Positions 46,603-61,684 of a stretch of 64,000 bases of DNA are shown one piece after another. How positions within the stretch are numbered: position 1 is the stretch's first letter; every line of letters begins with the position of its first letter. The notes under the pieces are model-generated. The model searched no databases. It saw only the letters and a list, made by a program, of their open reading frames with translations, and was not told where the DNA came from. Location: NCBI GenBank assembly GCA_965112735.1, contig OZ218963.1, positions 1,798,001 through 1,862,000 on the forward strand, read 5' to 3'. Source of the stretch: Phaeosaccion multiseriatum (Eukaryota; Ochrophyta, other classes). The translations under genes and the position numbers were made by a program.

Positions 46603-49600
46603 CTACATCATTTCCAGGCCTCCCTCTTCCGGTTGTGAGACGCTGGCCCCTCCTGCTCCTGATGGTGCTGTTGCTCCTGCCCCTTCTCCCCATTCCGGAG
46701 ACTCTACTTTGCTCACCACCCCACCCGCTTCTCCTCCTTCTCCTCCTCCCGCTGCTGCTGATGATGACAATGACGAGGAGGGGACAGTGACGGGCGAGTA
46801 CCCGTTTCCATTCCCATCCCGCTCCGCCGTGCCAGTGCCAGACCGTCCTAGCTGCCGATGATCGTCTTCCCCAACGATCCCTCCTGAAGCTATGAGACGC
46901 GTAAACTGTGCCCCAATGTCGAGAGAAATGATGAGCAGCACGCAGGCCACTGCGAACGAGGCCAGCGAGCCGTAAGTCAACAGAACCTTGGGGTTGCGAC
47001 GGGTGGACTCGGTGATGAACGATCCGAGGCCTGCAGGGTTGAATTGAACACAACGCAAAAGGGAGGGCCACGATTAGGCACACGACAGAAGGAGCAATCC
47101 GGAGCCGTGGAAGGTTGAGGCGCGTCCGTACCTTTGGCGCATCTCGCTCCAAAGACGTCAATCCAGCCCTTGGCCTTGAACTTGACGGCCTGCGTCGTGG
47201 GGAGGTACAACATCTCCTTACAGGGCTCATTTAAGGAGTACGTGAGCGCCTATTCCATCAATCGACACAAATGTGAATGCGTGGGGCAGTCGTGGAGAGA
47301 AGAGAGGGAGAGGGGGCAGGGAGAAACAGAGTATGCGTGAGAGAGAAGCGCTAGGAAACGAGACGCAGTAAGCTGCGGGAAATACACTGCACGTCTGCTG
47401 TCTTCGCACCCCCAACACACTGCACGTCTGCTATCTTCGCACCCCCCCCCTTCTGCCTTGGGCCTTGGAGGACTCTCGAGAGGGCACGGTCCACGCTGGC
47501 AAGTGAGAGACTCTCCGCTGGAAGCATCAGGCGTCGCACTCTGCTGCCGACCTTGCAAATAGCGGGACACGGCAAGGACGGGATAACCCAACCACTCTCT
47601 GCTCGGGCTCCCGATGGAATGGACAGGACTCAATCAAGGCCTGCTCTGCTGTACGATGCCTCTTCTCTCTTGATACACACAAACACACACAATGCACTCC
47701 TCACCTTGAGCACCGAGACACACACGAAGAACATCCACAGCTTAGGCTGGAAGTAGCTGAACACCACGGCCACTATGAGCAGCGTGGGGAACAACCGCAA
47801 CGTCCGTTGTACACCGAATCTTCGCACCACGTAGCTGTTCACGGTGACCACGTTCAGCGTCCGTGTTAGCACAGAGGGTGGGTAGGGCAGGGAGATAGAG
47901 CAGACACGTGAGATTCAGCAGACCACAAGCAGCAGCAGAAGGGGTGGTTGGCACGCCAACAGGCGCAAGCAATCATACTACCAAAGTGTAAGGTGTGACG
48001 CATCAAGTGCCCCTGTGCACATCCACCCATCCACATCGGACCCACTGACTTCACACACCACCCACGCCAACCTCCGTACCTCGTTCCGAAGAGGGAGAAG
48101 AGAAGCGAGAGGGAGTTGGTGGCCTGCCCGAACCTACCCATGAGGGTCGCAAAGCCTTCATCCGCCTCGTCCGAGGCGTCCATGGTTCGGAAAGTGGCCA
48201 CCCCGATAACTTTCATCTCATAGTCCAGCACGGTTAGCACCACCTCGTACAGGCAGGAAATGCCGAGCAAGAGCAGTAGATACTGGTTCCCGATCACCAT
48301 CTTGAGCCCCTCCATGGCGCTCTCCCACACGCCGGACGGACTGATGATACTGACACTGCTCGTACTCCTCGCTGTCTCCCCCCGTACTGCTGTTGTTACC
48401 CCCTCCATGTCCCCTCCTTGTTCTTCTTGTTCTCGATTGCTGTCGAACAGCCTGACATACCCCCAGACAAGAGCCATCATGAGGCAAGGGGACAGGCACC
48501 CTCCCATATAGAGCTGATAGACGTGAATGTCCTTGCTCTGCATTGTGTGGTTGTTGTTGTGGGTGGCGAATTCAGCGGTCGGTCACGGAGCACACACAAG
48601 AGGGTGAGAGCGGTGGAGAGTCGTCAAGGGAAGGGGTCGGCCGACGACCACTGAAGAGAGCTCAACTAGTCACAGCAACAGGGAGTGGAAAAGGGGCGGT
48701 ATATAGGGGGAGGGGGGGGGAATGGCAACACCTGCGTGGTCAGAGTTGCACCAGTGGAGCCCAGGATAGCTCCTATCTGCGCCCCCGCTATGATGAGTCC
48801 GTAGCTGGACTTTGCCTCGGAGAGATTCACGCTCGAATTGCAAAAGGCCCAAAACAGAGCCACCGCCAGGGACCCATAGCTCTCGATAGCCACGTAGCTC
48901 ACCCACCCTGCGCATGTATATACAGACAGATGAGGCAGACGTGGGGACGGCGGCAGGCACGCGTTAAGTTTAGAAGGAGGAGGAGGAGGAGGATAAGTCT
49001 ACCATGATCGATTACCTATGAGACGAGAAGGATGGGAGTCTGCATTCTCCATGCCAATACTCGTGCCCAGCAGTGCCCCCACACAAGCAAACACCACGGT
49101 GTAAAAGGCGCCAATGACGTAGAACAGCTGTGGAACATAGTAAGGTAGGGCGTTGTGCGAGAAACAAATGAGTTCAAGAGAGGACACGGAACTTGATTAT
49201 CGTAAGCATGGCTCTGACCAGCGGCGCTCCCCTCTACCTCGCACGTACCACCGGTTTGGCCACTGTATCAATGAGCTTATTGTACTGCAACACGAGGAGG
49301 AAGGTGATGAGCACAGAGATGAGCTTCGCCCTAGGCTGGTACTCCATCCCTACGGTACGCTCGAGAACCGTGTCTTTGAGTGAGTCCAGCAGCCAGAAGC
49401 CCCCGATGATCACGAAGAGGGTCATGGATAACTGAGGGACGCAGGACGAACAGCAGCAGTAGGTACAGAGGTTCAACGAAACATCAGCGATTTTTTTACC
49501 CCTTCCCTCTCACTCACCCATCCTATTCTCCAAATATCCCCTCTGTCGAGATCGCCGTACAGGGCGTGGACCCAGCGATCGAAGGTCCCCAAATCTGCTG

Positions 49601-49889
49601 CTGCTAACCCGTTCCCTTGTCCATTGCCACCACCTGCACCCAAATAGTGATGCACTTTCCCCCCACCCTCTTCTCCTTTTCCTCCCGTCTTCTGGCTCCT
49701 TCTCAAAGCGTCGTCGTCCTCCGTTCGCTCCCCTTCCACCAGCAAAGGCTGTGCCTGTTCTTCCATTGCGTTGTGCGCGTTCTGCGCGTCGGCGTACATC
49801 AAATGGTGGCACTCCTCTTCCTCCTCCTCCTTCTCCTGCTGCTGCTGCTGCTGCTGCTGCCGGGGCTGCTTCCGTTTCTTCCCCCGCAT
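46603..49889 (-). CDS. TLC-family (plastid/bacterial-type) ATP/ADP carrier
   Basis: Eight exons on the minus strand (49889-49518, 49431-49249, 49127-49016, 48907-48732, 48537-48080, 47834-47705, 47249-47132, 47030-46603) join in frame to 658 aa. About eleven hydrophobic segments are visible, such as [37 protein letters not shown] and [20 protein letters not shown]. The diagnostic stretch is [20 protein letters not shown] followed by [14 protein letters not shown]. It corresponds to the conserved D/E-P-x-KEM-Y-x-P and K-x-x-IDV-x-x-x-x-x-K segment of NTT/Tlc carriers. These exchange ATP and ADP (or other nucleotides) across plastid or parasite membranes. The N-terminus is acidic with a Gln/Glu run; no ASAF-type signal is seen, so the membrane is undetermined. 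The frame is open beyond 49889 into the MITE-like element, so an upstream exon is possible. Confidence 0.75.
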
Positions 49890-50029
49890 CGGCTCTACTG
49901 TGCCTCCTTGTTCGACCCCCCTGTTCTCTCGAGCACGACAAGGCCCCCGAGAGGGAAAGGCAGCGCTGCTGAGGTCATTGACAACAAGGATGGGCTGGCC
50001 AGAAGGGAAAAAAAAGGAAAAGGAGGAAT

Positions 50030-50482
50030 GAGCGGGAGGGGAAACCTCCCTACTTAATCCAGGGGGGCGGGGGGGGGCGTCTGCGCCCCCTTTTTTTTGC
50101 TTTAGACGGTCTTTCTCCACACACACTTCTCGGCGAACAGAGCTTCTTTCACCAGCATGAGCACCGAAAATAGCGCTATCGATCTTTAAAGGTACTTCCT
50201 ACCCCGTGCTTGGCGGACTGGGTGGGGCGAGCGAGTAAAATGCCATAGGTTTAATAAAAAAAAAGACTTGTTGCCGGAAAAATGGGACGGGCAGCCATGT
50301 CGGCCCCTGACATGCTTCTGAGGCGACCCTGCTTCCTGCTTCTGGCCGGCGCCAGCCGGCCTGCTTCCTGCTTCTGGCTGGCGCCAGCCGGCCATGCTTC
50401 TTGCTTCTGCTAGAGATGAGGGCACCCCTTGGCAAAAATACGCGCCCCCCTGGATTAAGAAGGGAGGTTTCGCCTCCCGCTC
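50030..50482. mobile_element. MITE-like element with 40-bp terminal inverted repeats
   Basis: The left end (50030-50069) and the reverse complement of the right end (50443-50482) match at 38 of 40 positions. They share GAGCGGGAGG, GAAACCTCCCT and CTTAATCCAGGGGGGCG. The 453-bp unit has no coding capacity. Its interior contains a T-rich run, an A-rich run and two tandem 32-bp units at 50329-50392. Each unit contains the near-palindrome GGC(C/T)GGCGCCAGCCGGC. Short length, long inverted repeats and non-coding interior are the hallmarks of a miniature inverted-repeat transposable element. No clear target-site duplication was found. It sits between the nucleotide carrier's 5' end and the next gene's 3' end. 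Confidence 0.75.
50329..50392. repeat. Two tandem 32-bp units inside the MITE-like element
   Basis: Units at 50329-50360 and 50361-50392 differ at one position. Each begins CTGCTTCCTGCTTCTGG and contains GGCGCCAGCCGGC. The shared GGCCAGAAGC (reverse strand) also occurs in the GAAGCCTG-rich repeat, but the rest differs. Confidence 0.85.
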
Positions 50483-50507
50483 GTTAACTCGCTTGGAGGA
50501 AGAATAT

Positions 50508-50526
50508 CCCCGGGCTTCGCCCGGGG
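50508..50526. terminator. GC-rich hairpin followed by an A-run
   Basis: CCCCGGGC and GCCCGGGG flank a TTC loop, giving an 8-bp perfect stem. A run of A residues follows at 50538-50547. It lies just outside the right inverted repeat of the MITE-like element and in the 3' region of the minus-strand coiled-coil gene. Its function is unknown; a 3'-end or DNA cruciform role is speculative. Confidence 0.35.
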
Positions 50527-50669
50527 AGAACCTCCCCTAAAAAAAAAACGAAAAAAAAGGAAACTGAAACTGTTTATTCGCGCCTTCCTCTCTTGCTTCT
50601 TTTTTTCTCCCGTTGCCGGCCACAGTGCGCGGCTGCAGCTGCTGCTGGTGCTGCTGCTGGTGCTGCTGC

Positions 50670-50803
50670 TGCAGCTCCTCCTCCTCCTCCTACTCCTCCT
50701 CCTCCTCCTCCTCCTCCTCCTCCTCCTCCTCCTCCTCCTCCTCCTCCTCCTCCTCCTCCTCCTCCTCCTCCTCCTCCTCCTTCTCCTCCTCCTCCTCCTC
50801 GGT
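50670..50803. repeat. (CTC)n microsatellite downstream of a minus-strand gene
   Basis: About 40 CTC/CCT triplets with a few interruptions, preceded by CTG-rich sequence. The tract lies 3' of the minus-strand coiled-coil gene. Long poly-Arg or poly-Pro frames over it are artefacts. Confidence 0.9.
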
Positions 50804-50854
50804 GCTGCTCGCTCCTCCCCTTCTTCCATTACTACGTACACAGAAAGGTAAGAG

Positions 50855-52650
50855 TCACCCTGAAGGGCCCTGCTTAGCCTGCTGTAACCTTTCCCTTTCC
50901 CTTTGCCGCGCTGCCCTTTTCTGGAGCTTTGCCCTCTCCCTCCCCTCCGCGCCTGCCTCTGTTCTTCTCCTTTTCTCGGCCTCCCTCCTCTTCCGTAGCT
51001 CTGTCTCGCGGGTTCTCTCACCTCCGCCCCCCGAGAGCGACACCACCCTCTGCAGCAGCAGAGTCTGCAGGTGCTACAGCTGCTCCTGCCCCCTATCCTC
51101 CAGCTGCCGGTCCTGCCCCTGATCCTCCCATTGCAGGCCACAGTGCTGCGGCTGCTGGTGCCGGCGGTGGTCCTACTTCTGCTGCTGCTGCCCTTTCCCC
51201 TCCTCGTCCTCCTCCAGCAGCAGCAGCTCCTCCTCCAGCAGCAGCAGCTCCTCGTCCTCCTCCTCCTCCTCCTCCAGCAGCAGCAGCAGAACCAGCACGT
51301 ACTACTCCTACTCCTGCTGTTGCTCCCCCTGCTCCCACGGCTGATCCTCCAGGCAGCTCTGCAGTCACCCACTGGAAGCACACGTTCTCCTTACACGCTG
51401 TGGTGACGCGTGGGTCGTAGGAGTAGAAGGAGGTCGAGTACTCGCTAACGGCTTTCTTCTGAGCGGCAATCTGAACAGGGGTGGGGACAAGGAAGGAGGG
51501 CGAAGAAGAGAGGCGAGGCGTCTTCATCAAAAGCCCCAGAGAGTAGCGCAAATGAGACACAACCGAAGCACACGAACCTGCTCTTGCAATGTTTCCTTCC
51601 TCTTCTCCGCCTCGTTGTACTCAGCTTTCACCCGTTTCTTCTCCTCCAATCGCTCTGTACACCGATGCCTTGTCCCCACCATGAAAAAGTTGTCCTCGAG
51701 GCTGGTGACATACACAGCCCGCTGCGGCGACGTCCATCCTTTAGCTTGTACACACTTTGACGAGGTATGCCATGCGCAAAGAGGCTGTCGATGGTCCTCT
51801 CCAAGGTTGTGGAAGAGGTGGACATACACGTCACGTTGGGCGTACCCCCCCCACTTCAGACTGGCGGCTTGGCGTCGAGGCCCTGAAGTAGGGAGTTTGC
51901 CAAGCAGGCAACCCTTTCTCTTGATCCTTTGCCGCCTGGAGTGCTACCTTGATGAACTCAGTCTGCGCTGGTGGTCTATTCTTCGTCCCAAACCCTCCCC
52001 CACCACAACCGCCCCCCTCCTCGCCCGTATTACCATCATCATCGTCCTCATCCTCGTCGTTCTCACCCCTGTTAGCACAACAAAAGATGTAGAAAGGGGG
52101 CGAGAACAACAGGGGCAAGAAAGTGTGTCAAGGTATGTACAGAAAGGGCGGCGAAGAGGCGATAATTGAGAACGTACCGCTTAGACGTGCGACCAAGGGG
52201 CGGCGAAGAAAACCCTACGAAGTGGTCACCACTTGCACCATCTACCCTGTCTGCGCTCGAAGACATGTCACAGCCCTTCTTCTTCCTCTCCTCCATCTCC
52301 TTCTTTCGCTTCTCTTCCTGCTCCGCTGGGAGCAGGAAATCCTCATCAATTCCTTTTATAGCTGCAGCAATCAACCGCTTCTTCTCGCTTATATCCTTCG
52401 AGGGCCGGCCTCGTCCTCCTCCAGTTTTGTAAGCATCTTCTAAAGTCGCCTTCTGGTTGAGCAAGTCCTGCCTTGCTGCCTGCAATTGTTTCCGCCTCTC
52501 CTCTTGTGCTGCGGCGATTGTTGCAAGCTCAGCCTCCACTCTCGCTTGAGTGCCAGTTTTCGAAGCGGTCGCTGGTTGTGCCGCCGCAGCGGCTGCATCT
52601 GCCAGAGCACCGGCTTGCGTCCAAGTCTCGTCGTCCCAATCACTGGGGCA
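50855..52650 (-). CDS. Coiled-coil protein of unknown function (start unresolved)
   Basis: Five exons on the minus strand (52650-52178, 52068-51846, 51721-51578, 51470-51177, 51049-50855) join in frame to 442 aa. The exon at 52650 opens at an acceptor (SDWDDETWTQAGALADAA), so the true start lies in an upstream exon not resolved between 52651 and 52850. Charged helices dominate: QEERRKQLQAARQDLLNQKA, CTERLEEKKRVKAEYNEAEK, and a very basic C-terminus (ELRKRREAEKRRR). Between them are the acidic GENDEDEDDDDG and a conserved-looking globular piece (RAVYVTSLEDNFFMVGTR). If the last intron is not removed, the protein instead ends at 51093 after a Gly/Ala-rich tail. Family not recognised. Confidence 0.55.
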
Positions 52651-53027
52651 CTGTCATTGTCGTCGTGCGCTCCTGCGGCCTTTCAACTGATATCCGAAGA
52701 GCCCTGTGCGCCAGAAATCTCTTCAGGACTGTCACAAAGGTGGTGCTGTTCCATCCTTTTGTGCTGCCCCGCTACAGCTTCTTCATTCTCCTCCATTTGT
52801 CTCTGCTGCTGCTGGTGGTGTCATGGTTTGAAATGTTTGATATGTACCTCTCTTTGCTTGACTGCTGCTGCTACTACCAGCCCTGCCACCTTCCTGCCAT
52901 GAGAAATCCTTCACTAAGCCAATACTACTGCTGGAATGTAGCAGTTGTGGTTATTTAAGCAGCGTTGACCTTCTTAGAGGAGGGGGAAGGGGGGGGGTGA
53001 GCAGAAAATTATAAAATTATAGGAAAA

Positions 53028-53086
53028 AAGTCGCTCCACGGACCAAAAAAAATCGCTCCACGGACACAAAAAATCGGCCACGGACA
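53028..53086. repeat. Short tandem repeat upstream of a promoter (TCGCTCCACGGAC + A-run)
   Basis: Three consecutive units read AGTCGCTCCACGGACC, AATCGCTCCACGGACA and AATCGG-CCACGGACA, separated by runs of seven or so A. They end about 10 bp before the TATA box at 53096 and could be transcription-factor sites, which is inference. Confidence 0.7.
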
Positions 53087-53095
53087 GGTCGACAC

Positions 53096-53102
53096 TATAA
53101 AA
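53096..53102 (+). promoter_or_regulatory. TATA box of the fucosyltransferase-like gene
   Basis: A perfect TATAAAA lies 88 bp before the start codon at 53190, followed by a pyrimidine-rich stretch (CCTCTCCCCTCTCC) suited to a transcription start. The spacing supports a short 5' leader. Confidence 0.55.
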
Positions 53103-53189
53103 GTGCGCCTCTCCCCTCTCCAGGTACCTCAAAAAACTAAAACTCAAATGAAACGTCGGATTGGCGAGTTGAAATTAAATTAGGATAAT

Positions 53190-57670
<4,481 letters not shown>

Positions 57671-58380
57671 TGGAGCTAGAGGGATAGAAGCTTAGCAGCT
57701 TCACCCCGATCGTTGGATCTTGAATTATTATTATTGTACTTGCAGGACCCCACCCCATCCCCCTTGAGTATACGAGTGCACCACCCTCTTAAGCTGTACT
57801 TCCCGCGATCAACCGTTACACTCCCCGCGGTCAACAGCCCAAGCACTCATGTATGACGAATGGCGAATGACAGACAGTCGTCCTCGAATCAAAATTGGCA
57901 CCGAAAAGCTCGCTCCCCCCCCCCTCCCTCCCTCAAAAAATGGTTCGGCTCTCCTTCCTTGCCCTCCAGCACCTCTAGATGCCCTCGCGATGCCCTCGTG
58001 CAGGGCATGTGGGTGGTCGCCTAAGTTAACCTATCGCATTTGTGCGACTGCCTGTCTGCTGGGTCGTATCACACAGCGACACGTAAAAAGCGCACACGCT
58101 GCTACTAGTATTACTGCTGCTGCTGCTGCTGCTCCTGCTGTTGCCGGAGTTGGATGGCGACCCTGCCGATGGAACCAAAGCCCCCGTCGAGTCGTTGCCT
58201 CCCCTCCCTGATGAAGGGCTCTGTGTGAGCCTTGTCCCGAAAGGGCCAAAAGGGCCCGTAGGAACGAAATAGTGGTGCGTTGCCTGAAACCGTCAAAACG
58301 TGGCTCCAAGTCCAATGGAGCGTGCCCTCCGGTTCCACTACGTAAGGCTCCCCGTCATCTCATGCAAGAAAGTATACCAT
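57671..58380. other. Intergenic stretch between converging genes
   Basis: The 710 bp here show a short CTG run at 58115-58141 and no supported gene. It separates the glycosyltransferase stop from the stop of the TMEM65-GAF gene. Confidence 0.5.
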
Positions 58381-61300
58381 TCAGGCAGCGGCGGTGATGA
58401 ACACGGCGACGTGGTGAGCTAACATCTTGCACAACTTAATGTCCGCGTCGTCGAAGGTTCCTCCATTCACCTTGTTCATCATCTGAGTGAGAAGAAGCAT
58501 CCCCGCATCCGCCAACAGAGAGAGAAATGGGAGGCAACAGAGTGTGAATAAAGAGGCGCGATGGCAAGAGAACAGTTACGGGGAAGACGGAACACTACGG
58601 TGGAGTTTCAGTTCAGTGACAGTAACAAGCAACGTGATGGCAATTCTCACCTCGATGACAGCCAGGACTTTTCCGTTGCCGTCCGGAGACATGACCGGCA
58701 CCCTGCATGCATAAGTCGAGGATTCATTCACTGTCAGTTAGGTAGGGAGGGCGCCTTGGGACGTTTCAGGTGGCAGTGGAAGCAGTGGAAGGCCCCCCAG
58801 CTCGCTCACGCGTCTATTCCTCTCCCCTCCCTCCTCCCTATCAACACAGAAGTACTTACGCGATGAGATTGTATGTGCTAGTTTTGAGGGACTGGTCGAT
58901 TTTGGCGTAGAAACGGTTATCCTTGGCGGTGTCCTTGACATGGATCACCTGCCCCCCCCCCCCGCACACACACGTAACACACGCAATGGAGAGAAGCAGA
59001 GAGAAGATGAGCGGCGAACACATCAACGGAATCATCGCACCCTCCTTGATTGAAGCCTTTTTAGCCCCCTTCATCTTGTTTCCATTTCCACATGCCCTCC
59101 ATCCCCTCCCCGCACCTGCTTGGTCCTGACCGCCTCTCCCACCACTCCCTTGCCCATCGGCACAGTGATGAGCTTATGTGTCACCAGCGTGCCGTCGTGG
59201 GTCGTCGCCACCTGTGACCAGCACGACCGGGTTCGTGAGAAATCTGGTTGTTTCACTTCCACACGTGTGAGGAGTAGTCTCTGTAGGCGTTTTGTTGAGT
59301 GCCCAGAGGAGCTCTATTTCCACTTGTACCTTTTTACGCCCCTCCACCCCCCCACCCCCTCTTTCTTTCTCGTCTTTCTCGCCCCCTCCCCTCCTCGTCT
59401 CTCTCTCTCTCTGATTCCGTTACCTTGCTCCAGAGCTCCTGCTTCTCCTCGTCCACAAAGAAGAGCGAGCAGCGCGAGGCACTTATCATCTCATGCCCGT
59501 GATCGAGCAGAGCGGTGAACAGCGTGTCGAGCTCGCGTTGCTTCCTGCGGTACCAGGAGGGAAGCAGACGAGACAGGGAGAGAGGGAGGGAGGGAGAGAG
59601 AGAAGGAGAGAGGGGGAGAGAGACAGGGCGTGTGAGTGTTGTGGGAGGAAAGAGAGGAGGAGAGAAAGATTAAGTCCTTCACATCCAAGAGGGTGTTGCT
59701 CTTCTGTGCGCCTTGGTAGGTGAGCTTGGGCTGCTCGGTTTCTCTACCCCCCAAACTCTCTACCGGCATACGCACTCACTTCTCTCTCTCCTTGGTGGTC
59801 GTGTCGATGAAGAGGAGAGAGCACTTCATTTGCAGTTTCCGGGGTTCCGGGTTCAGCAGTTCCAGTTTCAGTTGCGGGACAAGGCGAGGCAGCGAGTGCA
59901 CAGGGGAAGAGAAAGAGAAAGAGGGGGGTGGTGGAGTGAGCAAAAGAGGGAGAGAGAGGCATTAGTTTGGCTAATTTTTCTGGAAACAGGATCGCTTCGC
60001 TCCAATTTTCTCCTGTGTGTGTGACCCCATCAACTGTGCCGCTGATGATTTGGCCTGGCTCTGAACACCACCCGGTGCCATCCGGTGCCATCCGTCAGTT
60101 GCGGTGCTGCTGCCACGGCCGCCCCTTCCCACTCTACTCCATGCTCCTTCCCTTCTTCGCCCCCTTCTGCTCCGCCACTCTGACCCTCCCTCCCTTTCTT
60201 TGCTTCCTTCGTTCCTCCCCTAATCCTTCCCTTCCTCCACTCCCTCCGCTTGCCATCCTCACCATTCCCAGCAGGCAGCCCGCGATGACGCCAATGGCCG
60301 CTCCTGCAGTTGCCACTATCTGGGTTATTCTCAGCCTGTGCTGCGCGGCCGATATGACTGGGATGGGGAGGCCAAGCTTCGTAGCCATGGATTCCACGTA
60401 TCCTGTAATGGGAGGGAGGCGAGGAGGGCACAAAACAAAATCGAGAGAATCCGGGAACAAATGAACTTCGACGACTGCAATAAAGATTAAGAGGGTGAGA
60501 GGGTTACTCCGTCGGTCGCTACTGTGTGTGTGGCTCAATCTCTCTCTCGTGTGTCCCTATCTCTATCTCCCCCCCTTTTCCCTTCTCTCTCTCTCTCTCT
60601 CTCTCCTATCTAATCTGCTTGAACGAACCTCCGAACAGAACGCCCGAGGTGTCCGACACCACTTGTCCGAGAGCGGCGGCGCTCAGGGTGGCCAACCCGA
60701 ACTTGACTCCAATGGTGTTGTCGATGAGATCCCCTGCCTGGATCATGACCTGAGAAGAAGAGAGGACGAGGGGGAAGCCGGGGGGGGGGGGGTGGTAACA
60801 TTTCCTGAGCCAAGAATCCTTGCTTGGGACTTGGCTGAGAGAAAACTTTGCTTCCAATGAAACTATATACTCTTCCCCTTCGTCCTCAGCTCAGTCTTAC
60901 CAGATTGTCCACAAATCCGAAGCCTATAAACGGCACTGCTGAGTGCATGAAGAGGACGCGCAGCTGTTCCAAGGAAGGGCGGGGAACGACGGTGCCTCCC
61001 TCTCCTACTTCACCCCCACCCCCTCTTTCCGCTACTATTGGTGCTGCTGCTTGCTTCAGCTCCTTTCCCTCTTCTATTGGAGCTGTCGACGGAGGGGAGG
61101 CGGCTTTCGCAGGGGAGGCCCTGGTCAGAGAGGGGCCGGTGAAGCGCCTCACCATTCCGCAGTGTCCTATGGGGGGAGAAGGGTGCCAGTCAAGGCGGAA
61201 ATCAGTTCGTCTTCTTTCCTCTCGTGCAACGAGTGTTGCTTGCACTCGTGATTCCGTTCATCCAACCCCTCCATTCCCAACAAATCTTGCGTACCTGCTG

Positions 61301-61574
61301 GTGTTGGTGGGGGCCGCGACCATGCGATGGTTGACTGCCCTGAGAACGTGTAGCACGACCTGCTCAAGGAATTGCTGTAGCCGCCATTAGCCCTGATCCA
61401 TGCAGCGCTACCGGCTTCGTGTGGCCTCGCCCGTCGCCTCGAAGAAGATGAGGAGTACTTCCGCTGCTGCTGCAGCTGCTGCTGCAGCACGCGCCCACTA
61501 CCTATTGCTACTCGCTGCCGACAGCTCTTGAGGCAAAGAGCGCCGCCATGAGGCACTATTGCGGGGGCCGTCAT
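58381..61574 (-). CDS. TMEM65-GAF fusion protein, probably mitochondrial
   Basis: Ten exons on the minus strand (61574-61295, 61166-60901, 60749-60629, 60402-60263, 59823-59780, 59544-59424, 59211-59116, 58948-58860, 58702-58651, 58482-58381) join in frame to 436 aa. The first 60 residues are Arg/Gln/Ser-rich without acid residues ([13 protein letters not shown]), like a mitochondrial presequence. A TMEM65-type membrane region follows: VPFIGFGFVDNLVMIQAGDL, IDNTIGVKFGLATLSAAALG, VVSDTSGVLFGG, TKLGLPIPVISAAQ and AAIGVIAGCLLGM. After a charged linker comes a GAF domain: LFTALLDHGHEMISASRCSL, FFVDEEKQELWSK, VPMGKGVVGEAV, IAVPVMSPDGNGKVLAVIEM, and a final helix. TMEM65 proteins sit in the inner mitochondrial membrane and are linked to ion handling. 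GAF domains bind cyclic nucleotides or other small molecules. Coupling of the two is inferred. Confidence 0.8.
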
Positions 61575-61684
61575 CTTTCTGTGTGCAGGCGCCTCACCAA
61601 ATACACGTCTTCTGGTGCCATCCTATTGTATTACCCCCCCCCCCAAATCCCTCCTTCACCCTATCCTCCTCTTCACCCGGCCTT
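61575..61684. promoter_or_regulatory. Shared divergent promoter region
   Basis: The TMEM65-GAF start (61574, minus) and the proposed start of the next plus-strand gene (61685) are 110 bp apart. An in-frame ATG at 61559 for the plus gene would make the two coding regions overlap, so 61685 or a later ATG is preferred. Confidence 0.35.

Larger units (their letters stand above)
52851..53189. other. 5' region of the glycosyltransferase gene
   Basis: No gene is seen here. It contains three decaying tandem units of about 22 bp near 53028-53085 (TCGCTCCACGGAC followed by an A-run), then the TATA box and a pyrimidine-rich leader. Confidence 0.5.

Noticed and set aside
50455-51381. 309-codon Arg/Cys-rich minus-strand frame
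   Set aside because: It is a shadow of CTC and CTG repeats and conflicts with the phase-consistent coiled-coil model.
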